Source: Luidia sarsii (taxonomy: Eukaryota; Echinodermata; Asteroidea; Paxillosida; Luidiidae). Taken from it: a stretch of 64,000 nucleotides of DNA. The stretch is taken from the NCBI GenBank assembly GCA_949987565.1, contig OX465103.1, forward strand, positions 4,769,548 to 4,833,547, written 5' to 3'. Position 1 is the stretch's first letter. Each line of letters begins with the position of its first letter. The notes beneath the pieces were generated by a model that did no database searches, was not told where the DNA came from, and saw nothing but the letters and a program-made list of their open reading frames with translations. Below, one piece after another: positions 35,101 to 44,157 of this stretch. The position numbers were made by a program, and so were the translations under genes.

Positions 35101-37540
35101 ATTGATGATGGCAATGATGTTCAAGATAACGAGGAAGCTACCAGGTTGGCAATAGGCCTATCACAACTTTCCCAAACTTTAAAATGATGTCGGACTTTGC
35201 CGATGACCGTGGCAATCAGATTCATTACCATATCAAATTAATTTGGTAGAATGGTTCTGGCCAAGTGACTTTGACGACTACTGCTTAACCTGAATATTTT
35301 TCTTTACAGTGAAATGTACATAATTTAGTACACGTATACATAAATGCATAAATCTAGGCCTAATCGGCTCTCGTTCAATTGTTTCGATTTGTGCTCAACA
35401 ATATAACAACAAATGACGACAATAAAGACGGTCTGGTCAGGCTGGTGGACGGCGGGAACGAGTGGAGCGGTCGGGTGGAGGTGTACCGGCGAGGCTCCTG
35501 GGGCAGCGTCTGCGACCAGGGCTGGGACCTGGCCGACGCCCGCACCGTGTGCCGGCAGCTCGGCTACGCCCTGGGCCCGCTGGAGGCCCCGGTCGGCTCG
35601 CCGTACGGGGACGGCGGTCTGGCCACCGCCATGAGCCGGGTCAGCTGCCTGGGGACGGAGTCACGACTGGCCGACTGCCCGTTCATCTGCGATGACCACA
35701 GGGGTTGCGGACGGTCACACGAAGCCGGCGTGGTCTGCAGACCGAGTAAGGGTCTGATTTTGTTTACGCAGTGGCTGTTGTTACGGCAGTCGTCCGTGTG
35801 GTTCCCTGACTTCACAGTATTTGTCAGGATGTTTAGCTCTTGGAACCAGACTATCAGCTAATAGACTGGTTCAACCAGCCTGCGATGCTGACGAAATACA
35901 ATCAAGTCAGGGAACCACACGGACGACTGCCGTAACAACAGCCACTGCGTTTTTTTTAACGCGTTCACGGTGTCACGGTCTCATCTATCCGCCATGCTCG
36001 GTTATCCTGAACGCGACCGAACGCCCCGAACGTATACGCAGTAATGCTCTGCATAATGCTCACTTTAGGACCGTGCTGGAGTTCCTACATCAAGTCAAGG
36101 TCAAGACATTTTGCATGCACACGCATGGGTCACATACTGTGGTCGAGCAGGGTACGGTCGTTCGTACCCTATGTACAGTACAATGTACATGTACATGTAC
36201 AATGTACATGTACATGTACATGTACATGCACGGTACTCGTACGTGCATGGTACGTGAAAGTGGTTTTCGCGGCAAGTTTCGAAAGCCATGGCGTCAAGTG
36301 TCAGGTTTGACGACTACAAGAACAAGTGCCTCAGAATCTTGCAATACCTGCGTAGCAGAACTTAAGATTCCAGGCCCAAAACCCACGTGTTTCATGCCGA
36401 TCACATGCATACATCACATACACATTACATGTATACACGTACGTGCACGTAACGTGTGTGCCAGTGCGACTGGAGAGATCAGCACGCCAGATAACTGAGC
36501 ACATTACGGTAACGTGCTCAGTTATCCGGTGCGCTCTTCCGGATATCCGAGCACGGGGGAAAGATGAGACCGTGACACCGGTATAATTATATGCATACTG
36601 TCCATGTCTACGGTTGCCACCGAGATCATTCTATGACTCGAAATAACACTCAATGCAATGGGCACAGGCTGTTTGCAGCCGCTATAGCAAGCGGCTTCCA
36701 TAGCCTCGAGTGAAATGTGTAGCCGAGTTGTCGATGAGCTCAGACAGAGCCGTGCCCATGGTCGTCAGACTCGTCACCGAATTCACTGGCTGCGGCTGGA
36801 AACAGCGCACGGGTCTACGGGAATTATTGGCTGCCAGCCGCGTGTTGACGACTTCCATAGACTCGCCTGTACTTTCAAGCCGTGGCCAATGAATTCGGAC
36901 GCAGCTTATAGCCGCAGCCTGATCCGAGGATTCGCAAAGGGGGGGGGGGGTCGAAGTTTACACATTCACGGTGTCATTTTCTGTGTGGTCAAACTCTCAT
37001 TTCTCATTTCTCTGACTGGCGCCCCCACCCCGGCAAAGACTAGTTGACTATTTGGGAGGCCACAATCTAAGGGCTGGGTAGCTCAGATGGAAGAGCACTG
37101 GTACACGTTAGTCCACAGCGGTCTCGGGGAATTCAAGTCCCGGTTCAGTCAAAGATTTCTTTGCCAATATTTTTTTCCAAATGTCTCGCATTTGGCAGAT
37201 ACCATTCGGCTGGTGGGCGGCCCCAACTCTGCCAGCGGTCGCCTGGAGGTGTTCAGGGGCGGCCGCTGGGGCACGGTCTGCGACCGAGACTGGGGCGAGG
37301 AGGACGGGGCGGTGGCGTGCCGGCAGCTGGGCTTCCCCGGCCTGGAGCGAGTCCTGCCCGGCCCCGAGGCGTCGGCCGACTACGGCGGCGTCATCGGCGA
37401 CTCCGGCGGCGACGTGCCCGTGCACCTCGAGGGCGTGGCCTGCCAGGGCAACGAGGACAAGCTGACCGACTGCCCCTCCCTCTGCTGGCGGGCGTCCGGC
37501 TGCGACCACGCCCAAGACGCGGGCGTGGTCTGCCAGCCAG
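30584..37540 (+). CDS. Secreted or surface F5/8C (discoidin) + SRCR protein, 3' end not found
   Basis: The exons are 30584-30620, 31370-31414, 32221-32340, 34108-34307, about 34862-35034, 35428-35745 and 37199-37540. The first two encode a signal peptide (MEFACVLLITLYG with ASAIAGEV). The next three make a discoidin domain from APCTSGPLG through WIQVDLGEYTALTGVVVQG to FEVLGC, with the usual first and last cysteines. Exons 6 and 7 are one SRCR domain each. All well-defined introns are phase 1, typical of shuffled extracellular modules. Such proteins act in adhesion or pathogen recognition; the ligand here is unknown. One junction (exons 4-5) does not agree in phase: exon 4 ends in phase 0 while exon 5 needs two bases before it. 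Exon 7 ends with an open phase-1 donor, and no further exon is evident to 42 kb. The gene model is therefore incomplete. Confidence 0.75.
30944..31100 (+). repeat. Direct repeat downstream of exon 1
   Basis: Second copy of 30127-30300, in intron 1 of the SRCR gene, with small indels. Confidence 0.75.
31470..32150. repeat. GA-rich array in the SRCR gene intron 2
   Basis: About 680 bp of gagagaca-type purine repeat filling most of the intron from 56 bp after the exon 2 donor. The long Ser/Leu ORFs are artefacts. Confidence 0.9.
32221..32340 (+). CDS. Discoidin domain exon a
   Basis: 40 residues, from APCTSGPLGMESGAIPDISI to YSPEKARLNT. It is the start of an F5/8C domain with the first cysteine and the I-x-A-S-S-F block. 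Phase 1 at both ends. Confidence 0.82.
32802..33042. mobile_element. Foldback MITE (ggcccttttccaaagc family)
   Basis: A 241-bp element with inverted arms of about 50 bp, ggcccttttccaaagc and then ggcttaggctc. A relative lies at 49861-50096. Single arms remain near 29380 and 40800. Confidence 0.65.
33054..33865. mobile_element. 183-bp family MITE split by a THAP-bearing element
   Basis: The left part matches the 183-bp MITE up to its last ~20 bp, and the terminal 'gccactgcg' appears at 33857-33865. The ~620 bp between has its own inverted ends, marked by 'tgacgtcacg' and 'gccatcttgga' at the left and their complements at the right, and holds a THAP-like exon. Confidence 0.6.
33504..33707 (+). 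pseudogene. THAP-domain fragment of a DNA transposon
   Basis: 67 aa starting MINFCAVLGCGRRGNRDKKS and continuing FYRLPAVLTREG. This matches the start of a THAP zinc finger (C-x2-4-C, then S-F-Y/H-R-x-P, then the W of KRWTKWL). A GTG-free stop follows soon after, so it is one exon or a remnant. THAP domains bind the termini of P-type transposons. It lies inside the inserted element. Confidence 0.65.
34108..34307 (+). CDS. Discoidin domain exon b
   Basis: Encodes GTAGWIPMEKENQWIQVDLG onward to TDDMGRTLQ. This includes the Q-W-I-Q-V-D-L core and the V-x-x-Y-S-S-T-G loop. An in-frame TAG follows the CAG|GTATAG donor. Confidence 0.82.
34862..35034 (+). CDS. Discoidin domain exon c (5' limit uncertain)
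   Basis: Contains GNDGSGKP, then VGRYLRLLPMTW and ALRFEVLGCR, the closing part of an F5/8C domain. All nearby acceptors leave the same phase, which does not fit the previous donor. Confidence 0.65.
35428..35745 (+). CDS. SRCR domain 1 exon
   Basis: Begins DGLVRLVDGG and shows GSWGSVCDQGWDLADARTVC, CRQLGYALG, RVSCLGTE, LADCPF and AGVVCRP. Seven cysteines are present. Codon use is strongly GC3-rich. Confidence 0.9.
35767..35949. mobile_element. 183-bp MITE, copy 3
   Basis: Full length, 22 bp downstream of the SRCR domain 1 donor. The 9-bp flanks ttttgttta and tttttttta differ at one position. Confidence 0.8.
36165..36260. repeat. acatgt palindromic repeat
   Basis: Repeated tgtacatgtacatgtac, self-complementary and able to form cruciforms. 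It lies in the SRCR gene intron 6. Confidence 0.7.
37012..37180 (+). repeat. tRNA-derived SINE at an SRCR exon acceptor
   Basis: Has the family's 5' segment (ctgactggcgcccccacccc), A box (tagctcagatgg), B-box region (attcaagtcccgg) and T-rich tail. The tail ends just before the acceptor at 37198. Confidence 0.7.
37199..37540 (+). CDS. SRCR domain 2 exon
   Basis: TIRLVGGPNSASGRLEVF, then GRWGTVCDRDWGEEDGAVAC, CRQLGFPG, LEGVACQGNE, LTDCPSLC and DAGVVCQP. It carries a glycine/aspartate-rich insert before the third cysteine. The 5' splice context abuts a SINE. Confidence 0.88.
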
Positions 37541-37937
37541 GTCAGTGAATATTTTGTTGTCATCGTGGTAAGGCCCAATACAACATTGGGAAGATCGGAA
37601 AACATCGATGTCCACAGATTTTCCTTCCAATTTACACAGTTTGTAAATGGTCATGATATAATACTCATGTTGAAATCTTACGGTCTGGGATGCTGTATTT
37701 CTCGAGAAATCTTCACTCAAACATCGACCAAAATTACTCTCTATTTCTTACACTACAGAACGGTGCAAAAAACGTTTTATGGTTTTTTTTGCCCTTTTCT
37801 ACTTTCTCACCATTTGAGCTTAAACCTTTGCAGGATTTCTGTTTGGAATTCTTAATGGTAAACACAAACTGTGGCACTATTTTGACCTTTACCCATGTTG
37901 TAAAGGGCCTTTTAAAAGGGGAAAGATTTTGGTTTAA

Positions 37938-38330
37938 TACCCTCACCGTAAAAGGGTGAAAAAAACCTAAATCCGCAATACACCATGTATTATTATGTAG
38001 AGAAACGACACTGTCTGGCACAACCACTTGCCCCCAAAAATTTGACTTGCAGTATTCCCCAAAATCAGGAATTTGTGACCCGTATTATTTTTGTCAACCG
38101 GACGACGGTCAGCAGTGACAGCAGACACTGTGTACAGAACAAGCACTTCACTATTCCTACATAGGCGCCACACATCCACACGCGTCTCACAAAATCATGA
38201 CTTAAGGGAAAACTGCAAATCCAATGTTTTCGGCAAGTGGTTGTGCCAGACCATGGATGCTGTCTACATTACAATTGGTGGTGTAATTTGGGTTTAGGCT
38301 TTTTTTCCCCAGACTGTTACAGTAAGGGTA
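37938..38330. mobile_element. TTAA-flanked foldback MITE (393 bp)
   Basis: The ends are taccctcaccgtaa and its near-complement ttacagtaagggta. The arms extend about 95 bp to 'ctggcacaaccacttgcc'. TTAA lies at 37934-37937 and 38331-38334. Confidence 0.75.
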
Positions 38331-38357
38331 TTAAATTAAAATCTTACCTAAAAGGGG

Positions 38358-38530
38358 ACGACTGTAGATGATAAATGCGTACGCAATATGGCCGCTTACT
38401 TGTCAATGAATATTCATGTTGTCACTTACTTTAATTCAGACATAACAGCTGAGACTCGCACTGATCCTTCGGTAGCATAAAACAGGACGGAAGTGCGACA
38501 TTTTGAAACGCATTTATCATCTGCTGTCGT
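38358..38530. mobile_element. MITE with 23-bp TIR
   Basis: acgactgtagatgataaatg at the left faces its complement (with two changes) at the right, giving a 173-bp element. The target duplication is not clear. Confidence 0.6.
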
Positions 38531-39261
38531 GTCTTTAATATCATATTTCATTTCTTTTAAATGTTTAGTGTATTCACTATCATATAGCTGCATGAATAAT
38601 ATCTACTGTCGGCTAACTTAATTGTTTTATTTAAGGTTATTTTGTCTATTTTATTAATATATATATGTATATATATATATCCTTTTCTAGTGTTTATGTA
38701 TCTTTGGCATGTCGTTTATTCAAAACTATTTAATTGCTTTCTTTAAATGTTTAGTGCTTCATAAATTTTTAATGTATCATCAGTATATGCATTTTATTGT
38801 AAAGCGTATTTGAACATGTTAAATGGAATTGGCGCTAAACAAATGAATGAAATAATGTAAATAATTTTGGGCCTATGCTACCTTTTTGTCATACCACCGA
38901 GTTACCAGTGTGTGCATTCGATCAACAATGTTATGTATATACTCACCGGTGCATGCAGAAATACAAGAAACCTATATACCACATTTCAGGTCGAATTGCA
39001 CGAAAAGACATCTTTGTACTCGGGTAGTCCTTTATCTCATGCATGGGCGAAGGTGAAATTTGCCGACTTCACAACTATCTGCCCGCAGAAATATCACAAA
39101 GTGTGCCTCTATTGCATCAACGTGTTTTAACCATTTTTTCAATTGCGGCTAGTCCTTAGCCGATAATTTCCCTGTATAATCTTTAAAGGGCCATTAAATG
39201 GCTATCTTATATTTCACTCTGGAGAGCTGTCACTTCAATATTAGGTGTAACACAGAGTGGC

Positions 39262-39370
39262 ACAATAACGTTGAAAACTGCTTACTGACACATTTGACCA
39301 AAATTTCAAATCTAAAAGATTGAGAATGCCCGACATTTCCATCCTAAAAGGAACTTTTTTTCAAAAGCAG
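39262..39370 (-). mobile_element. Degenerate Penelope-like tail
   Basis: 'gttgaaaactgcttactgac' followed by 'cccgacatttccatcctaaa', in minus-strand orientation. Confidence 0.5.
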
Positions 39371-41439
39371 GATGCCCGAGTCATTGCGTTATACTTCAAA
39401 ATGTTTGCAGGATAATATAGTAATATAGTCATGCAAGTAGCCCATTAGAAAAAAATATTTTATCTTTTGGTTTCATTTTCATTTCTTTCATTTTTCTTTT
39501 ACTTATAGGAGACTTCTTGTGAGACAACACTTCTCAATGTCAATCCAATAATTATTTTAAGGCAAAGGAGTCATGTTTTTTGAGCGACGGCGCAGAGCCA
39601 AGTATATTGTGATGCGCTTAAAATACACTGCAAAGATTCTCGCGGCAGAGACATGTAATGCCTCCTCCTAAATATCGCCTTTTATATTAACCCCTTCAAG
39701 CTAAAACTATGTTCAGATCATAGCCCTTGGCCTTGTCAATCGATTTCCGTAAGAATTAGGAAGGTTCCTTAAATCTGCACTGAAAAACGCCCGGCCAAAT
39801 GTACCCTGATGCAATCGGTTTGATAAGTGTAGCGACAATACGACTGTCAACAAAACACATGTAGGGGTATGTGTCAGACGGTCTTTACCTTCTAGTCAAT
39901 ATCCTCAAAACTATTTTTTTTTTTGGGGGGGTAGGAGAGTTTAGTTTTATCAGATTTTTGATTGGCTGGGTAAACTTGGGTTACACTCAAGTAAACCTGC
40001 TTTCACACTGATAAAAAATGGCACAGGAATAACCAGGGAGGTAGAAGTTTAGACCAATATTTCGAGCATGGGATGTTCCAGGATGTAGTGTTAGTGTTAC
40101 TGTTGTAAGTCGGAAAGGAGTCGGAGTTTTGGATCCTGTTACTAATGCTCCCTGAAGTGGTGTTTCGTTTTCCCTTGCTAAAATAGTGCTTGCATGGGGG
40201 TTTGTAGGATTGTAAGTTTTGAGTGCACATATACAATGGTTATTTGCCAAAGGGCAATGGTTGCACAACATGCCTGCTAGGGATAGTTGTCCATTCAGTC
40301 AATGGTTTTGCTGCACAAATCAATAAAACAAATAAAAATTGAAGGGCATTTCAATGGACAGGGGATTTTCATTACTCTTTCATTAATCGTTTCAAGAGTT
40401 CAAAATTTGGTTGGAAAACAAAATGTTGCTATCTTAAGAGAAATTGAATGATACATGTACTCTGGGAAAAAAAAGTAACACTGCGACAATTGGGAAAGGC
40501 AAGCAAAGTTCTGTATGAACTTGGGGGGGTCCGAAGCAGATTCACGCTTACCCAAAAGGGGTACACACAGCAGCCATGAAACATACCAATTCAAATCTTG
40601 TTTTGCGATTGTGTATGCATGGTCATCCACAACTGCATTTTAATATCAAACCTTTGGGTAAAAAAAAGAAACAACCCCAAAATGGAAGCTCGAAAGGCGA
40701 CTTAATGAATTAAGCCAAGAAAATGTTTCATGTCAAGTTCTTAACTTTTTTGAAACAATGATACCAAGGCACTGGTCCAATACCTGTATACATTTATCAA
40801 AGCCCCTTTACGAATCCCTGGATCAGGCTTAGGCTCGGGCTTCCGTCTCCGACTCCCCTGTCCAAATAAACCCTGAAAATACTGGTTGCGGTTTGCGGCC
40901 TGAACTCAAGGTTTATTATACTGCTTAGCAAAGAGTATTTCACCTGGGATGTGACCACAAGCTTGCTGTGTGACATCTGTGACATTATTCAGCCATTTCA
41001 GGGTGATGGGAAAGGGGGCGTTAGATTAAGACTGAGCCAAAGCCTTCAGATTGTAAAGAGAACGAGAATGTCAAGACTCTCTCCGTACAGAAACCAAACT
41101 GCATAGCTGTGTGGATGGAGCTATAATTATGTACATCTAAAAAGATTGTCAAAAATACAATTCTATTTCATACAAAATTGTCTTGCAAAATTGGAAGCAC
41201 ATCTCTTTAAGAGAACTTGCATAGACCTCTCCACAACAAAAGAGGTTTTTAAAATTTTAAATCCACTATTTAGAAGAGCCAATTTGGGTACAAATAAGTG
41301 GCATAGGTTATAAAATATTTCAGCCATAAAAACAAAAAATTGGGCAGAAGATATTGCTAACACAAAAGTGCATGGCACGTAGCCATACACTTTGGCAAGC
41401 TACCTTTTATACCTACAATGAAACAAAGATAGATGAATA

Positions 41440-42610
41440 TGCTTTGCAGGCCAACGAGCCAAGCAACCAGCCTCACCAATCCAACCAGTCCATAAACCAC
41501 TCTACCAAATCTCCCAGCCAACCTGCCTAACAACCTGCCGACTTGCCTAACAACCTGCCAACAAGCAAATCCAGCCTACCACCCAACCAACCAGCCGACC
41601 AACCAGTCAATCATCCTACCAACCAACTAGTGTACCAACCTACCAACTAGCCCTCAAGCCCACCAGCCATCCTGCCTATATACCAACCAGTCAATCATTC
41701 TACCATCCAACCAGTGTACCAACCTACCAACTAGCCCTCAAGCCTACCAGCCATCCTGCCTATATACCAACCAGTCAATCATTCTACCATCCAACCAGTG
41801 TACCAACCAGCCCACCAGCCTGCCAACCAGCCTACCAACCAGCACACCAGCCTACCATAGAATCCATCCACCAGCCTACCAACCAGCCTACCAAATCTAC
41901 TAGCATCAAGCCTACCAACAACCAGCCAACCAGACCACAAGCCTACCAGCCAACCAGCATACCAACCAGCCCACCAGCCTACCAACCACCTCACCAGAAT
42001 ACCAACCAGCCTACCAAATCTACTAGCCAACCAGCCTACCAACCAGCCAACCAAATCTACTAGAAACAAGCCTACCAACAACCAGCCAACCAGACCACAG
42101 GCCTACCAGCCAACCAGAATACCAACCAGCCCACCAGCATACCAACCAGCCTACCAGCATACCAACCAGCCCACCAGCCTACCAACCAGCCTACCAGCAT
42201 ACCAACCAGCCGACCAAAATAACCAACCAGCCCACCGGCATACCAACCAGCCCACCAGCCTACCAACCAGCTAACCTACCTGCCTACCAAATCTACTAGC
42301 CAACCAGCCTACCAACAACCAGCCTACCAGCATACCAACCAGCCCACCAGCCTACCAACCAGCCCACCAGCATACCAACCAGCCCACCAGCCTACCAACC
42401 AGCCCACCAGCATACCAACCAGCCCACCAGCCTACCAACCAGCCCACCAGCATACCAACCAGCCCACCGGCATACCAACCAGCCCACCAGCCTACCAACC
42501 AGCTAACCTACCTGCCTACCAAATCTACTAGCCAACCAGCCTACCAACAACCAGCCTACCAGCATACCAACCAGCCCACCAGCCTACCAACCAGCCAACC
42601 AACCTGCCTA
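41440..42610. repeat. ~1.2-kb ccaaccagcc satellite
   Basis: Higher-order array of 'taccaaccagcc' and 'caccagcat' type subunits, with longer repeated blocks (for example 42241-42305 and 42471-42535). Minus-strand Trp/Gly/Leu ORFs are artefacts. It lies just past the 3' end of the TTC41-like gene. Confidence 0.9.
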
Positions 42611-42741
42611 CCAGATTTCTTGACAGGCCAGCTGTGGGTGGACTGGAGGAGAGGGCATGCAACAGCATTTAATGAGACAAAGGCCGATCTCAACTCAAAA
42701 GTGAACGGACTGTTAGACCGGGAGCCCAGACGTCCAGATCC

Positions 42742-42747
42742 TTTATT
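42742..42747 (-). promoter_or_regulatory. Polyadenylation signal of the TTC41-like gene
   Basis: AATAAA on the minus strand, about 235 nt after the stop at 42980. It is the only such hexamer before the satellite. Confidence 0.5.
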
Positions 42748-42979
42748 ACTTGTCATTGGTACATCATCATGTACCTAGCAATTGGTTAGCTTTTCAGCTA
42801 GGCTGATACCCCTGGGCTCCTGCTCTATGTATGGGCAGAGCACAAATCTGCAGTATTTCCTATTCAAACCATTGATGGTGATCCTGAGGATGAGGACAAC
42901 AAAGGGAAAAAGGGAGAAGAATGAAGATTCACCACGTGGAACATTCGCCAACTTTAATCAAGGAAATCTCAGCCACCGT

Positions 42980-44157
42980 TCAGTTGCCATCATCCTCCAA
43001 GGAGGCCAGGGCACTGTACCTGTTGGCCGACTCAAAAGTGGCCCGGCCGCTGGCCGGCCGCCTCTGGTGCCTCCTCGGGGGGTAGATGTCGCCCGGCGCC
43101 TTGGGGTAGCGGCCCGGCTCGTGCCACCAGGCCGACGAATGGAGGACCCTGGGCTGGACGGGACGGGGGCAGGCCGGCTGGCCAAGCACGGCCTGTATCT
43201 GGCTGTGGGGACCCTGCAGGGTCCGGTCGTTGCTGGGGTGCATCTGGAAGGCGGCGGGGATGTCGCAGCGGGAGCGGTGGGAGGCGTGCGAGACTTGGCT
43301 GGCGCTGCTCAGGGGCCGGGGGTCACGCTGGGTCACGACCTTGGGTCCCGGCTGGCCGTGGCCGCTCCTCTTCTGGTCGGCGGTCGGCGTTGCGCCGCTC
43401 CAAGCGCCGAGGCGGTTCTTGGCGCCTTCACCCTCCTCGGGCGGCCTCGCGCTTCCCCCGCCGTCGACGCTCTGCCTGGGAACCAGACACAGAGACCGGA
43501 GACTGTCTCTCTTGTCCAGCGGGTTCTGGGTCCGACCCTGAGCGCGGGCGCTGGCGATTCGTCTGGTGTCCCGCGTCCCGTTTGGACTCTGCCCTGACCG
43601 GTGACTGCCGTGCATGCTCCTCGGTCGCTGCGCCTCGGTGTCCCGTCGCCGACCTCTGGAGTCCCCTCTCTGCACCTCTCCCTGCGGTCTACCGTTGTAA
43701 CGGTGGGTCGGCAGACTCGAAGCAACCTCGGGCTGGCTTACTCCTACGTCACTCTTTGACCTGGGTCTAGAGCCACCGGCTGACTTGACGACGCCATCGT
43801 CGATGGTGTCGGACCCGGGAGTCTTCTCCTCTACCCGCTCGGCGGCGGATTTCCGTTCCTGACCAGCGAGGGCGCTCTTGGCCCGGGCCTGTCGCTGGAA
43901 GGCGGCCAGGTCGCCCTCGTGCCAGCTGAGGGCGCTGTAGGGCCGCTCCTTGGTCCGGCGGTCGGGCTGCCGGACGGGGGCGTGGTCGTAGTCGCCGGTG
44001 GTCAGCTGCCGCTGGACGTCCTTGAGGGCCTGTCGCACCGCCTTGGTCAGGAAGTGGTTGGCCCCCAGGTGGGTGGTCCGGATGTCCTGCGACCGGCCCA
44101 GGAGAGTCACGGCCTCAGTCTTGCTCTGCTGACTGCCGCCCGCCTTCAGCAGTTTAC
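42980..44157 (-). CDS. TTC41: TTC41-like exon 17 (last TPR helices and basic tail)
   Basis: Starts KLLKAGGSQQSKTEAVTLLG, the end of the TPRs, then about 340 residues rich in Arg, Ser, Pro and Gln with no recognised domain. Near the start of the tail is RTKERPYSALSWHEGD, and the C-terminus is ANRYSALASLEDDGN. Both carry a YSAL element. Confidence 0.82.

Larger units (their letters stand above)
37541..41440. other. Stretch without recognisable exons
   Basis: No continuation of the SRCR gene could be found. The stretch contains two MITEs (37938-38330 and 38358-38530) and a degenerate Penelope-like tail at 39262-39370. The rest is AT-rich unique sequence. Confidence 0.45.

Noticed and set aside
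38867..39130. 87-aa ORF as the missing last exon of the SRCR gene
   Set aside because: No acceptor in the required phase is clear and no transmembrane or SRCR feature is seen.
42782..43597. 271-aa plus-strand ORF
   Set aside because: Shadow of the GC-rich last exon of the TTC41-like gene. The minus frame is joined by splice phases and TPR similarity.
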